64,000 bases of DNA from Cynocephalus volans (taxonomy: Eukaryota > Chordata > Mammalia > Dermoptera > Cynocephalidae), in the NCBI RefSeq assembly GCF_027409185.1, contig NC_084466.1:77606501-77670500 (forward strand), read 5' to 3'. Below the pieces are notes generated by a model that had not been told where the DNA came from, did no database searches, and saw only the letters and a program-made list of their open reading frames with translations. This document shows, in pieces, positions 22,050 through 33,899 of the stretch; the first letter of the stretch is position 1, and each line of letters opens with the position of its first letter. The position numbers were made by a program, and so were the translations under genes.

Positions 22050-23635
22050 TTATATCTGTTAATAATAACCTTCAATGCAGATAGATTAAATTCTCCAATT
22101 AAAAGACACAAAGTGGCTGAATGGATTAAAAAACAAGACCTAACACTTCATCTATGAAGACACACATAGGCTGAAAGTGAAGAGATGGAAAAAGATATTC
22201 CTTGCAAATGGAAACTAAAAAGAAGCAGGAGTAACTATATTTATATCAAGCAAAATAGACTTTAAGTCAAGAACAGTAAAAAAAAAAAGACACAGACTAT
22301 TACATAATGTTAAGGCATCAATACAACAATAATAAAAATAATAGGCAAATGATCTGAACAGAAATTTCTGAAAAGAATACATACAAATGGCCAACAAGTA
22401 TATGAAAAAATGCTCAACATCACTAATTACCAGGGAAATGCAAATCAAAACCACAATGAGGTATCTCAAGCCAGTTAAAATGGCTATTATCAAAAAGACA
22501 AAAAATAAATGCTGGCAAGGTTGCAGAAAATGGGGAATTCTTTTTTACACTGTTGGTGGGAATGTAAATTAGTACAGCCATTATGGAAGACAGTATAAAG
22601 GCTCCTCAAAAAACTAAAAATAGAAAAATGATATGATGCAGTAATTCTACTACTTTGTATATATCCAAAGTAAAGGATTTCGGTATGCCAGAGATATCTG
22701 CACTCCCATGTTTATCGCAGCCCTATTCATAACAGATATGGAATTAACCTAAGTGCCCATCAATGGATAAATGGATAAGGAAAATGTGGTATATACAGCT
22801 ATTCCTCCATATCAGTGCGGGATCAGCTCCAGGACCCCACAAATACCAAAATCCACAGATGCTCAGGTCCCTTACATAAAATGGAGCAGAATTTGCATAT
22901 AACCTACATACATCCTCATGGATACTTTAAATCATCTCTAGATTACTTATAATACCTAATGCACTGTAAATGCTATGTAAATAGTTGTACTGTCTTCCTT
23001 ATTTGTATTTTGTTATTTTTGTATTGTTATTTTGTATTGGTTTTATTTTTCTTTTTTTGAATATTTTTGATTCAAGGTCGGTTGAATCTTTGCATGCAGA
23101 ATACATGGACATGGAAGGCCAACTGTATATACAATGAAATACTATTCAGCTATTAAAAAAAAAAGAAAATCCTATCATTTGCAGTAACGTGGATGAACTT
23201 GGAGGACCCTGCGCTGAGTGAAATAAGCCAAGCACAGAAAGACAAATACCCCGTGTTATCACTCATGTGGAAACTAAAAAAGTTGACCTCATAAAAGTAC
23301 AGATTAGAACAGTGCTTACCAAAGGTTGGAAAGGATGAGAGGGAGAGGGGAATAGGGAGAAGCTGGTTAACAGACACAAAATTAACAGTTAGTAGGACTA
23401 TGTTCCAGTGTTTTACAGCACTGTAATGTGATTATAGGTAACAATAATTCATTGTACCTTTCAAAATAACTAGAAGAGAGGATACTGAGTGTTCCCAACA
23501 CAAAGAAATGATAAATACTTGAGGTGACGAATATGCCAATTGACCTGATTTGATTATTACATATTGTATACGTGCAAAGTATCACATGTACCCCATTTAT
23601 TGTGTGTCAATTAAAAGGAAAAAAAGTAAAAAATA
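22050..23635 (+). repeat. Old L1 (inner element), internally deleted
   Basis: The left part (22060-22340) is from the ORF2 5' region: AATTCTCCAATTAAAAGACAC and AGAGATGGAAAAAGATATTCC. It jumps near 22340 to the ORF2 3' region: AAATGGCCAACAAGTATATG, TGGCAAGGTTGCAG, and ACTATTCAGCTATTAAAA after the MER2 insertion. It ends at about 23600 with ATTGTGTGTCAATTAAAAGG. The junction shows an internal deletion. Confidence 0.7.
22797..23125 (+). repeat. MER2-like Tigger DNA transposon
   Basis: Starts CAGCTATTCCTCCATATCAG and ends ATGGAAGGCCAACTG between TATA dinucleotide flanks, consistent with a TA target duplication. The internal landmarks GGGATCAGCTCCAGGACCCC, AAATCATCTCTAGATTAC and GTAAATGCTATGTAAATAG are those of the MER2/Tigger group. 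It sits inside the inner L1. Confidence 0.8.
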
Positions 23636-23639
23636 TATA

Positions 23640-23825
23640 TCTGCTATACTCATTGGCCAGCAATTCCATTTGTAGGAATTTATCCCACAGACATATCTGC
23701 ATACATACAAAATAATATCCATACAAGGTTGCTCACTACAGCTATTTTATAACAGCAAAAACTGGAAACAATCTATCAATAGGCTAGTTAAATTATGGTA
23801 TATAAATAAAAATGAACACTGCAGC
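23640..23825 (+). repeat. Old L1 ORF2 3' fragment (outer element, right part)
   Basis: AGCAATTCCATTTGTAGGAA, then ACATATCTGCATACATAC and TTATAACAGCAAAAACTGG continue the text interrupted at 22045. Confidence 0.65.
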
Positions 23826-23828
23826 TGT

Positions 23829-23847
23829 TGAGAGAGAGAGAGAGAAT
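23829..23847. repeat. (AG)n simple repeat
   Basis: A short run of GAGAGA follows the old L1. Confidence 0.85.
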
Positions 23848-23946
23848 ACTAGCACTCTATATACTAATGCAGAAAGATCATCAGTAAAATAAAGGGCAAG
23901 GAAGTTAAAAGTTTCCAACAAATCCCCAGAAGGAAATATAAGAAAT

Positions 23947-24053
23947 AAAGGCTGGCCAGTTAGTTTAGTTGATTAGAGCACAGTGTAATAACACTGAAGT
24001 GAAGAGTTCAGATCCCCTTACCGGCTAGGCCCCACCTCCTCCCACCCCCAAAA
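23947..24053 (+). repeat. CYN-type SINE, monomer
   Basis: Body GGCTGGCCAGTTAGTTTAGT, box B GTTCAGATCC, and a C/A-rich tail. The TSD AGGAAATATAAGAAAT ends at 23946, with GGAAATATGAGAAAT just after the tail to 24070. Confidence 0.92.
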
Positions 24054-24079
24054 AAGGAAATATGAGAAATCAATAGCAT

Positions 24080-24890
24080 TTATAAACTATTGCAGGAGTC
24101 TAGGAATGAGGCATATAGGAAGGGGTATGGATTTTTTTATTGTTTATCTTTTTTTTCTTTTTGTTTTCCTACGTTGATATGTGCATATAGTAAGGAAAAA
24201 ACCTTTAAAGATACTGTACCAGAATCATCGGGATTTGGTAACTCATTTGATGTAAAAGGTAGAGGACATGCAGGGACCAAGATGACTCCCAGGCTTTGAC
24301 ATAACGATAAATGTAGTCATCTAGTTACAACTTGTAAAACAAAAAAGAAATTCGTGTTATTAATCCAAGGTACAAGTTGGAAAGATGTTAACGGTAGGGG
24401 AAGGCAGCTCAGTTTTGGACATGTTGTACTGGAGGCGCTGTGTCCAATAGTGCACTAGAAAAAGAAAACAGAAAATTTAGGAGAGAGGTCGAGGATATAG
24501 TTGTTACCAGAAGACTTGGAGAAGAAAACAAAGGAAAACGTGCATATGAGCATAATTTAACTACGAATTACTTAATCTATAAAGCCAATTAACTGGGATG
24601 AAACCGAGACCCAAAGAATAAACTAAAAAAGCAACTAACTCAAAGTGACACCATAAGGTCATATATTGATATCCTTTGCTTACAGACATCAGGTGTTCTC
24701 ATTAAAAGCTTATTTAATATATTTAGCTTCCCAGTTTCACAACAGATTAGAAACATCCAAAGACTGTGGGTGTGGCCACTAGAGGCAATCATTTGGCAGC
24801 AGCATAAAGGAGCAACAGTAACAACAAAAAAATACATTTAAGACCTCAAAAAGCCTAACACTGTCTTCAATGGACCTAAAAGTCCCATCT
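24080..24890. other. Unassigned sequence
   Basis: No exon, RNA gene or confident repeat was recognised. Confidence 0.5.
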
Positions 24891-24899
24891 TTCCATCAT

Positions 24900-25135
24900 C
24901 TAAGACCTAGCCAAAATGGTGCCTCCTTCAAGAAGTTTTTCATGGTTCCTTCACTCTCGAAGTAACATGATTAATCTCCTTTTGTCAAATTTCAAATTTC
25001 AAATATTTTGTTTCCAACTTCCTGAAAGCACTAACTATATTCTGCCTTGTTTTATAATTATTATTACTAGCCTCTTTCCTCCTACTTTAGTCTCTTTATT
25101 AGGGGAATATCTTTCATCATTATATCTCTAGCCAG
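24900..25135 (+). repeat. L2-like ancient LINE fragment
   Basis: The wording TGCCTCCTTCAAGAAGTTTTT, CATGGTTCCTTCAC and later TAACTATATTCTGCCTTG resembles the 3' region of L2. Degenerate, so the call is tentative. Confidence 0.45.
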
Positions 25136-25194
25136 TACTGAGCATAATTTCCTTGCAAAATATAGCATGCAAACATCCATTCAACAATCATCCC

Positions 25195-25775
25195 ATTTTT
25201 GCCTTCTCTAAAGTGATGTGAATGAACTTTGTCACAGAGTTTCCACTTACCTGCAGTTTTGCTTCCCATGATTTCAGTTACCGCAGCCAACTGCAGTCCA
25301 AAAATATTAAAAGGAAAATCCCAGAAACAAATAATTCATGTTTTAAATTATGCACCATTCTGAGTAACATGAAATCTTCCACTGTCCCACTCCATCCCAC
25401 CTCTATATGAATCATCCCTTTGTCCAGCCTATCTACCCAGTATACACTATCCACCCATTAGCCATTAGTCACTTTGTAACAGACTTGATTATTAGATCCA
25501 CAAATCACAAGAATGGTGAGTACATTACATTGAGATATTTTGAGTGAGAGAGAGAGAGAAATCACATTCACATCACTTTTATTACAGCATATTGTTATAA
25601 TTTTTGTTTTATTATTATTTATTGTTGTTAATCTCTTGCTGCACCCAATTTATAGATTAAACTTTATCATAGATATGTATGTACAGGAAAAAAACAGTAT
25701 ATATAGGGTTTGGCACTAGCCTCCACTGGGTGTTTTGTAACATATCCCCCACAGATAAAGGGGGACTACTGTAAT
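25195..25775 (+). repeat. Tigger1-like DNA transposon (internally deleted)
   Basis: The order TTTCAGTTACCGCAGCC, AAAATATTAAAAGG, ATCCCTTTGTCCAGCCTATC, GTAACAGACTTG, then the right end CCTCCACTGGGTG, CATATCCCCCACAG and GGGGGACTACTG followed by TA matches Tigger1 ends. The transposase gene is almost wholly absent. Confidence 0.75.
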
Positions 25776-25914
25776 CATTTTTTTACTGTGTACTTACATA
25801 TTTGGTACCAAGGTAAGCATTTGGCCTGGTTTATACCAAAAACTAACATAATAAGGGGTGATGAGAAGTGACAGCTAATGGGTCTGGGGTTTCCTTCACA
25901 GGAGGCAAAAATAT

Positions 25915-26145
25915 TCCAAAATCTAACTGTGGTGATGGCTGCAAAAACCTGTGAATATACCAAAAAACAGTGAATTGTACTTTTTTTATTTTTTGGCAGC
26001 TACCCAGAACAGGGATCTGATCTCTTGACCTTGGTGTTACAAGGCTGTGCTCTTACCAACCAAGCTAACCGGCCAGTTGAAATTGTACACTTTCAATGGT
26101 TAAATTGTATTGTATGTGAATTATATCTCAATAAAGCTGTTTTTA
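25915..26145 (+). repeat. Old L1 3' end split by a SINE
   Basis: GTGGTGATGGCTGC, GTGAATATACC and AACAGTGAATTGTAC come before the SINE; CACTTTCAATGGTTAAATTG and ATCTCAATAAAGCTG come after. This is the same 3' UTR as at 110-262. Confidence 0.8.
25981..26077 (-). repeat. CYN-type SINE, monomer
   Basis: Reverse copy with a T-rich start, GGCAGCTACCCAGAACAGGG, CTTGACCTTGGTGTTAC and CAAGCTAACCGGCCAG. The TSD GAATTGTAC (25972-25980) recurs as GAAATTGTAC (26079-26088). It interrupts an L1 3' end. Confidence 0.93.
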
Positions 26146-26149
26146 AAAA

Positions 26150-26300
26150 TGAGATATCTGCTATTATCCCCACTTTACAGATTAAGAAATTGAGGCTTGG
26201 CAAGATTAGGCAATTTGCTCATGGTGACACATTTAGCTAGTGATAGAGACAGAATAGAAACCCAAGTGGTCTTGACTCACATCTATATGCTTAACCCCCA
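26150..26300 (+). repeat. MIR SINE
   Basis: TATTATCCCCACTTTACAG, AGAAATTGAGGC, GGCAATTTGCTCATGGTGAC, TAGCTAGTGATAGAG and a final TATGCTTAACC follow MIR order. Confidence 0.8.
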
Positions 26301-26532
26301 TGACTTTCTTAGAAAGGTGCTTCACTCATCAAGAATCATATCAAATGCCTAAATATACTCCTATCTATGTTAAAGTCTTAAATGCTAGTGACCTTCCAAC
26401 TAGGACTGTAAACACTTGACCTAATTATGTTATGCCATAAGGCTAGGGGAGAAGGAAAGTCAAAAGTTGAAAAAAAAGGTACCAAATAGAGGAGGGAAAA
26501 AGTACTCAAAAACTATGTTTAAAAGCTTACAT

Positions 26533-26631
26533 TAGGGCCGGCCCATGGCTCACTTGGGAGAGTGTGGTGCTGACAACACCAAGTCAAGGGTTAAGATCCC
26601 CTTACCAGTAATCTTTTAAAGAAGAAAAAAA
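26533..26631 (+). repeat. CYN SINE (GGCCGGCCC head joined to the second-unit body)
   Basis: Begins AGGGCCGGCCCATGGCTC but continues directly as GACAACACCAAGTCAAGGG, the second-unit text of the dimer. It therefore looks like a dimer that lost its middle. A TSD, AAAAGCTTAC, lies on both sides (26521-26530 and 26632-26641). Confidence 0.9.
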
Positions 26632-26761
26632 AAAAGCTTACGATGTTGAACTAAGACTTCATGAAACATTACTATTGCTTGATTTCTATCAGAAAAGTTG
26701 GTGAACAGGCCTAATTCAGCTGAGCTGGTGGTAAACACAGATTTCCTGGACCAGTTCTGCC

Positions 26762-27048
26762 TAGACTAGGGTTTCTCAACTTTGGCACAATTGACATTGC
26801 AGGCCAGATAATTTTTTGTTGTGGAGGGTTGTCCTACACAGTGTAGGATGTTTAGCAGAATCTCTGGCCTCTATCCACTAGATGCTAGCAGCACCCCCGC
26901 CCCCCATCAACTCCTGGTTATGACAACTAAAATGTCTCCAGACATAGCCATGTTTCCTGGAGGTAAGAAGGGTGGGGATGGGGGGTTGTCCAAAATCACC
27001 CCAATCCATCCAAATCATTCCATCTCAAAATTGGTTTGAGAACCAATG
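26762..27048. repeat. hAT-type DNA transposon (MER-class)
   Basis: It begins AGGGTTTCTCAACTTTGGC and ends TTGAGAACCAATGGCCT, an imperfect terminal inverted repeat of the CAGTGGTTCTCAA type. Internal text GTGTAGGATGTTTAGCAG and AAATGTCTCCAGACATAGC is well known from human MER copies. Exact name not assigned. Confidence 0.7.
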
Positions 27049-27059
27049 GCCTAAACTAG

Positions 27060-27985
27060 GGATAAAGATGACAAAGGGACAGCCATAAAGTGTATATAAA
27101 ACTGGAGACAGACAGGAGTCATAAACCAATCACCTCCCAAGTCTACTAAGAAAAAATTCATTTTATAAAAAATGTGACGCTGGGGGTAGGGACAGCATAC
27201 AAAAAGTGTACTTCAAATTTGTAGAAAGATTCTTTTAATTCTATTTTCCCTTTTCCTTGTAAAGGAAGGACTCTTGTATAAGGAGTAAGCAGGAACAAAG
27301 CTCATATAGTCATATAATTTCAACATCCCAAGATTTCTGTACAGTTCAGCATGTAAGGTCTCTGACACTCTAGCAGAATATCAGCTACAAGAGATACTAC
27401 TAAAGATCAGGAAATAGATCTAAAGGATGCTAGAAATAAACTGTTCCCTGTGACTGGTTTGAAGAAAATTCAGTTTCCCTTATAAGAAAATATAAGTGCC
27501 CCTCACCTCTGGAGGAAATGAAATACCAAAGTCCTGGTTGTCACCCTGCCAGGGAAGAGAACAAACTCAATGGCAGTATGAATAAGAATGAAATGACAGA
27601 TGTAGGTGGGAAGGCTGAGTGATGAGACAGGACAAGCAGACAATATGAGATAGAGCAGACCCTACACAAAATTTATCTACCCTGATTCTCAAATCTCTCT
27701 CTCTGTCGCTTCTACCTCTCTCCTACCTCCTCTCTCTCTGCCTCTTGATAACCTAAGGGCTTTTATTACTTTCGTATTACCCCTTGGTTGTTCAAAGCCT
27801 AGCACTACAACCTCTCCATTCAGAGCATCATTCCCTCTCAAGGTGCCAAGGGCTTCAAAATCATATTCCTCCCTAAAAGTCCCACCTCTCAGACTATCTT
27901 AGCTCTTAGGTACGGTCACAGGAGTTACAACAAATAAATTAAACTACTTTATCTAAAGTATGTCCTACAAGTAACCTCCCCCCAA
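27060..27985. other. Unassigned sequence with a CT-rich stretch
   Basis: Apart from a CT-rich low-complexity tract (27688-27745), no feature was recognised. Confidence 0.5.
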
Positions 27986-27989
27986 TAAG

Positions 27990-28960
27990 CATATGAACAA
28001 ATGTTTACCCTCACTCAATCAAAGAAATACAAACTCAAAACAGACAAATTTCACATTTCAAATAGGCATAAAGTTTATTAAAGTCCAATGTTGGTGAACA
28101 TGTAACAGGCATACCATACACCGCTGGTTAGTATAAATAAATGCTTATAACCTAATTATCACTCAACAGAAGTCAGAAAAAAATAAATTACAGTACATAC
28201 TTATGATAAGATGCCCTAAAAGTTTTTCAATTATATTGATCTATATGTGCCACTACAAAAGAGCTCTGTGACATTAACTAAACAGAAAATTGCAATTAAA
28301 AAAGAAAAAGTAAACAGGAGTACAATATAATAATGTAATATAATACTACTTTTGTAAATTTTTTAAGAAGTAAACTTTCTTGAAACTATTAACAGCGGGT
28401 TAACTTTTGGGGGCAAGAAGAAAAGTAACTTATTTTTACTTTTCTGTACCATTATATATATATATATTTTTTTTTTTTTTTGCCATATACATATAAAACT
28501 TTTAACTTAAAATACACGATTTTTAAATACTCTATTCCCCCAACTTTAACCACCACTCTCACCACCAACTCCTCATTCCCCACAAACTGTCTCATATGTG
28601 ATGGCTAACTGAAATTGCCTGGTAGAATGTCAGCTAGTAAGAGATATATTTGGGGATACGGAGCTTTCAAAAGAAAGAGAAAGACAGACCACAATAAAAC
28701 TATGAACTTTCATAAGGACAGAACAGAACTATAGTTATCAGAGCTGAAAAAGGGGTTGGGGGGCAGGCGTTAGGGAGTAACTGGGTAAGGGACACAAAGA
28801 ATAATTATGATTTGTAATGAAGAACATGCTAGTAATATTGATTTGATCATCACATACTGTACACAAATACCAATAGCCAACTCTGTACCCCATAAATATG
28901 TATAATTATGTTTCAATTCAAAAAATAAATTTAAAGATAAAAATAAAAATAAATAAATAA
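27990..28960 (+). repeat. Old L1 3' fragments
   Basis: Degenerate ORF2 C-terminal text is seen at 28010-28300, and a separate L1 3' UTR at about 28660-28960, with GTTGGGGGGCAGGCG, CATCACATACTGTACAC and AACTCTGTACCCCATAAATATG. A (TA)n/T-run lies at 28453-28481. Confidence 0.6.
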
Positions 28961-29143
28961 AACCTCTTCATTCACTTCACTAAAATCACCCCTGAGGTGA
29001 AAGAAGGGAAAAAGAATGCCTACACTGGCTAGGGAACCATAATCTCGCATTTCCTTTCAGGTCCCTAACCATTAACTCTCCTAGAGACGATGATCATGGT
29101 TATGCATTTCCTGTCCTCTTCATCAGATGTCCTAGGGCACTTC

Positions 29144-29328
29144 AAAAAGTCTGTGGTAATACGACAAGCAAACAGAAAGGACATTATTGGGGGGAGGGGG
29201 GAAGGGAGAAGGGAGGGAGGTTTTGGTGATGGGGAGCAATAATCAGCCACAATGTATATCGACAAAATAAAACTTAAAAAAATTAAAAAATTAAAAAATT
29301 AAAATAAAAAAATAAAAGTCTGTGGTAA
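29144..29328 (+). mobile_element. 5'-truncated copy of the young L1 family
   Basis: The insert 29160-29313 is the same 3' UTR as 18755-18880: ACGACAAGCAAACAGAAAGG, a G-rich tract, GGGAGGTTTTGGT, and AATGTATATCGACAAAATAAA, plus an A/T tail. It is flanked by AAAAGTCTGTGGTAA at 29145-29159 and 29314-29328. This is a classic severely truncated target-primed insertion, which confirms that the family was recently active. Confidence 0.93.
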
Positions 29329-29339
29329 GATTTGTACTA

Positions 29340-32300
29340 TCTTTTAATTCTATTTTTCTATATATATAACTAGTCTTGGCTAGTTTCACTCTCCCACAAA
29401 AAGAAGAGCAACCTCAACTGTCACTGAAGAGGGAGGAAAGCCTACTCCTTTCAGTATTAATAGAAGGGATTCTACTATCTGGTGTGTCCCAGCTCTCATA
29501 ACCTTGCTGTGGGTGGTCAACCACTACTCTACACTTCTACAGGGCATGGTGTCTCAGTCCTGTTCATTGCCTCATCCCTGGAACTATATGTATATTGAAG
29601 CTTAACATTTGTTCATTTTACTTGAATCCAGTCATTCTGTCAAAGAAAAGAGGTTAAGTTACTGAAGTACTTCTAAAATGCCTCAAAACAGCTTACTGCT
29701 TTAATCAGTCTTTCCTGCACACCCCTAAGCTGACTTTTAAATTTTACACAGCTAAACCAAGTATTTCTAATTACTGCAAACTATTAGCATCTAATCATTA
29801 GAGCACAATAACTATTATGGATATTTAAATATCTCAAATTAACGGTTTTAAAACTTAAACTAAATTTTATTCACCTGAGTTTTATCATCATGATTTTCTC
29901 ACTAAGCGCTGTCACTCATGCCAGCTAAAACAATTACAGTCTCAACACAGCAAACTTATTCTTAATTCTGAACTAACTAGTGAAAAGGATTATAAAACCT
30001 TTTTCAAGTGCTGAGGGAAATGGTTATAATCAGATGGCTCATAACAGAAGAGCATGAAGAAAGAGCTGACCTCTACTGTCCGAAGAATCAGAATTGCAAA
30101 CCATTTGGCAGTTTCTTAAATAAGCTTAAAAAGTAAATAAATTCTCAGAGACATTACTGGGTTTATTTTTAAATTAAGTACTTTTGGAATTTTTTAACAT
30201 TCCCAAACGGGAAAACTCAAGCCAAATAAAACGCCTATTGTAACTGGAAAGTAACAAATGGCTTGTGTAGCAAACTGAGTTTAAAACCAAAAAAATACAC
30301 ACATACTCATACCCTCCATCTTCTATAACATAATAAAGTTCAATACTAACTTTTCCAAATTACTTTGGCTTACAAATTTCACAAAGAATAAATAAATGCC
30401 ATGTCAAGTAGTGTTACACAATCAAGGAGCTCCAGGAAACGGAGACAAGCAAGAGGTTATCTTCTGAGACAACTTAAGTGGACTGAATCCTGTAAAGAAA
30501 TTATTAAATCCAGACTCTGAAACAAATGGTTGACCTTTAAACTTTATTTCTTGGCTGAATGAATGAAAAGAAAAGGTAAAAAGAAGATGGAGAAAAATGT
30601 GCTATCTCTCAATTTTAAATACTGTTAAGTCCTAAGTAAAACAATATAGACCACACGGAAGCTTCTAAGCTTCCAGAAGATCTAAAGGCTGCCCCACATG
30701 AATATGACTAAGACCTTGGATAACTGAATTAAATTACAGGCCGAACCTAACTTCTCATGTATAAAGTAAATGAGCTGCAGATCATCCTTGTTTCTTGTAG
30801 CTCTCCAACACTAACAAAGGAAACAGAAATTCACGTCTTTCTAATATAATGCTATAATTAGTACATATTATCCAAGAGTCCATAAACCAAATCAAAGTGA
30901 GCTCTCCTGTTCTAAGCAAACAGGATCAAGAAAAAGTAGCACCGAGGAAGCTAAAGGATAGTCTAAATACTCCAAGAGTGATAGAAAAGCAGAAAGAACA
31001 AATTCCCCAAATATTCCCTTCCTCACAAAGTTTTGGGTATATTGTACCATTTCACTCTTCACCAGGGCAAGCCCTGCCTAATACAGGGTAACACTTTATT
31101 TTAGGCTTAACAAATTATTGATAAAGCCTAGTCCTCGAAATGTCACTTTGTAACTGTTTAGCAATCTGCAGAATAATTTTAACATAAAAATTAATACAAC
31201 TTTTATCCAACAGTCAACTCAGGAGAACAGTGATACAAATAACCTTAATGCAAACCATGACAAGAATAACTACCATAACCACATACATCTCCTCTAATTC
31301 TTGGGAAAAACGGGCGGAGGGGGGAGACATAACCAGTGAGGAATAAAGGTGACAGGAAGAGTAACAAAAGCTGCTGCAAAGGCAAAGTTAATACTGGGAG
31401 AGTCAACCTCAACCCTTTTTTTAAGAAAGGAGAAAATAAGAAAGTTCTTTAAAAAAAAAAAAAAAAAGCCAAGACAAGTACTTTCTTTCCATTTAAAATA
31501 CTCCTTTAAGTAAAACCCAGGTGAGAAGACGATAATTTTTTTAAACCATCATTAAAAGAAAAAAAGTTACTATTTTAAAAATAATATCTAAAGTGCACCT
31601 TCCTATATGTATTTGTAAATGTACAGTGTGTACCACCTTTATTTCGAAGGAATAATGTTCTGACTCCGGTTGTGTTTTTATGGTTAAGTTTTTTAGAATA
31701 AATCTATGTTAACATAAGAAGTCCCATGTTGTATCTTTCACCTACATATTCAGCACTACAAATTTTAATTGGGTTTTCTGCTGTCACCAAGATAAACTGT
31801 TCCACAAACTGACCTGCACATACCATAGGAATGTTCATTTTATTGTCCCTAAAAATGCTAACTTCTCTGAAGTGTGTACTGCAGATAAGAAGTGTCCTTT
31901 CAAGCCCATATTTGTGTTAAGTATTTTACTTGAGTATTTCCTGAGTTAATACAGAAAATGTTCCTTTTCGGAACTTTATCTAGATGTGTTAACTGAGAGC
32001 AATAATTATATAGCCATTCGAGTTTTAAATAATTATGATCTATATACAGCTCACCTCCTTATGTAAGCATACTTGATATTCTTAAAGGTTTTTAGGGAGG
32101 CAGTACAGGATTCCCCAACTCTCTCAAGATCGCAGACCAACCTTCGAATTAGAGGCTATATCCAAAGTTTCCGCAACTACTTAATAAATAGGGTAGGGTC
32201 ATTCGGCACAACACTTCTCATCCATCACTTCATAATAGTATGAGAAGGGCATTTTTCTAAATAAAAAAGGGTTAACCCTTGATCCGGCTAGTGAGGATGT

Positions 32301-32640
32301 TTAAGACGTGTGTGGATTGGGCGGGTACTTGCTCTTTCAAACCCTTCCCCGAGCTCACACTGTCCACGGGAAGGCACGCAGCTCTGAAGACGAGGTGCTG
32401 CATTTCAGGGTTCAGATCCATCCCCTCCAATAACTGCCAGCTGCTTAAAATAGGCTTTAATAACGTACACACCAAAAACCAGCAGTAACAGCAAACAAGG
32501 TTTTCTCCGGACCCAAAACTTCGAAAGTGCCAATAAAATAACAGTGCAAAAATGTAAACTATTCACAGTTGCAAACCATTTCACTGCCCTTCTTTCCTAA
32601 GAGAAAGCTAGAACCCAGTTGTCGCCTGGGAGGAGTCACT
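29340..32640. other. Repeat-poor sequence upstream of the CpG island
   Basis: No CYN, L1, LTR or DNA transposon was recognised in this 3.3 kb apart from an A-run near 31450. It contains no convincing exon. Lack of insertions next to a CpG-island promoter is compatible with conserved intronic regulatory DNA (inference). Confidence 0.5.
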
Positions 32641-33266
32641 CCACGCCAGTGCTGAGCTCTTCCTCAACTAGGTCCTCAGGTTCCCCTAGCACCAGCACCA
32701 AGAGGCGCGCTTAGCGTGCTTCACCTCCGGCCCCTGGCAAGCAACAGTGTAAAAATGTCACTCTAGCAGCCCGTCCCCCTGGCCCCAGCAGCAGCCGAGC
32801 GGCGCGCGAGGACCCTGCGGAGGGGACGAGGGTGCCCGCGGTCCGGACCCGCGCTCCCCGCCCGCCCCTCGCCCGGAAAGGGGAAAACCCGCCCGCTGGA
32901 GGATTCAACAGGAGCACCGCGCCGCCCGCCTGCCGCCCGGGAAACAGCCGCCGGCCGGCCGGGCGCGGGGGGAGGGGCGGCGGCGGGAGGGCGCGGGAGG
33001 GCGCGGGCGGCCGGGCTGCCCCGGGACCCCCGCCCGCGCGCAAGGTCACCGCCCGCCGCCGCCGCCGCGGGCGCCCCGGCCGGGACCAGGGCGGCAAGTT
33101 TAATTTCCAGAGGCTGCGGCAGAACCCGCGGCGCGGAGGAGCGCGCCCGCCGCGGGGCCCTCCCCACCCCCACCGCGCAGCCCGGCCCGCTCCCCACGAC
33201 CCCCGGCCCAGGCCGCCGCCAGGCAGCCGGCCGCTGCAGCCCCGACGCCGGGAGGCCAGTCTCGGC

Positions 33267-33313
33267 GGGCGGGCGGGCGGGCGGCGCTTCAGCCCTGCCA
33301 CACATACACACAT

Positions 33314-33365
<52 letters not shown>
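33267..33365. repeat. (GCGG)n and (CA)n microsatellites in the island
   Basis: A run of GGGC units at 33267-33287 is followed by a (CA)n tract interrupted by T and A at 33299-33365. Together they form a likely polymorphic stretch just inside the predicted first intron. Confidence 0.9.
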
Positions 33366-33367
<2 letters not shown>

Positions 33368-33450
33368 CCGCGGTGGCGGCAGCTGAAAAATGGAGCGCAG
33401 CGACCAGAGAGGAGAGAGATTTTCTTTCCGTTAACTGAATTGTTTCCTAC

Positions 33451-33600
33451 CTCCGGGCGCCCGACTCGCTACTCCTCTCACTCCGCTGCTCTCCGGGATC
33501 CGCCGCCGCCGCTGCATCCAATCGCCTCCTCCCCCCCTCCCCTTCCGCAGCCAGCCCGGCCGTTCCTCCCCCTCTCCGCTTCAAAATGGCGCCAAGCGCT
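33451..33600 (-). other. Putative non-coding first exon
   Basis: On the minus strand, sequence downstream of the CCAAT/E2F cluster runs GC-rich to CGCCCGGAG followed by GTAGGAAACA, a good 5' splice site with exon end at 33451. No ATG in this stretch opens a convincing reading frame, so it would be 5' UTR. The start coordinate is approximate. Confidence 0.45.
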
Positions 33601-33899
33601 CTTCGGCGGCTGCTCCAATCGAACCGCCGCGGACAGCACCCGGGGGCAGGCAGAGCGCGGCGTGGGTGCGCAGCGCCCCCTGCCGCCCAGACGGCCCCAA
33701 GCGCGCGCGCCCGCCTGCTCACCGGACTCCGCCCCGCTCCGTGCGCGCGCGCTCCTCCTCCGCCCCGCCCCGTGCGCGCGCGCGCAACCACACGGGGCAC
33801 GCCGCCGCCGTCGCCGCCGTGGCGGCTAGACAGGCAGCTGTCACTGCGTGGTCTGCCTCTGCGGCTTCCTAAACTTCTACCGAAAACCACGTATATCTC

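Larger units (their letters stand above)
32700..33870 (-). promoter_or_regulatory. CpG-island promoter, probably minus strand
   Basis: About 1.1 kb is very GC- and CpG-rich. Promoter-like elements cluster at 33540-33650: on the minus strand, GCGCTTGGCGCCATTTTG (an E2F-like TTGGCGCC) and two ATTGG inverted CCAAT boxes (near 33520 and 33617). A minus-strand splice donor GAG/GTAGGA lies at 33451/33450, so transcription leftwards is favoured. There is no TATA box. The gene was not identified. Long open frames through the island on both strands are composition artefacts. Confidence 0.8.

Noticed and set aside
33299-33365. CRISPR-like or other regular array
   Set aside because: This is a simple CA microsatellite; no spaced repeats exist and the DNA is mammalian.
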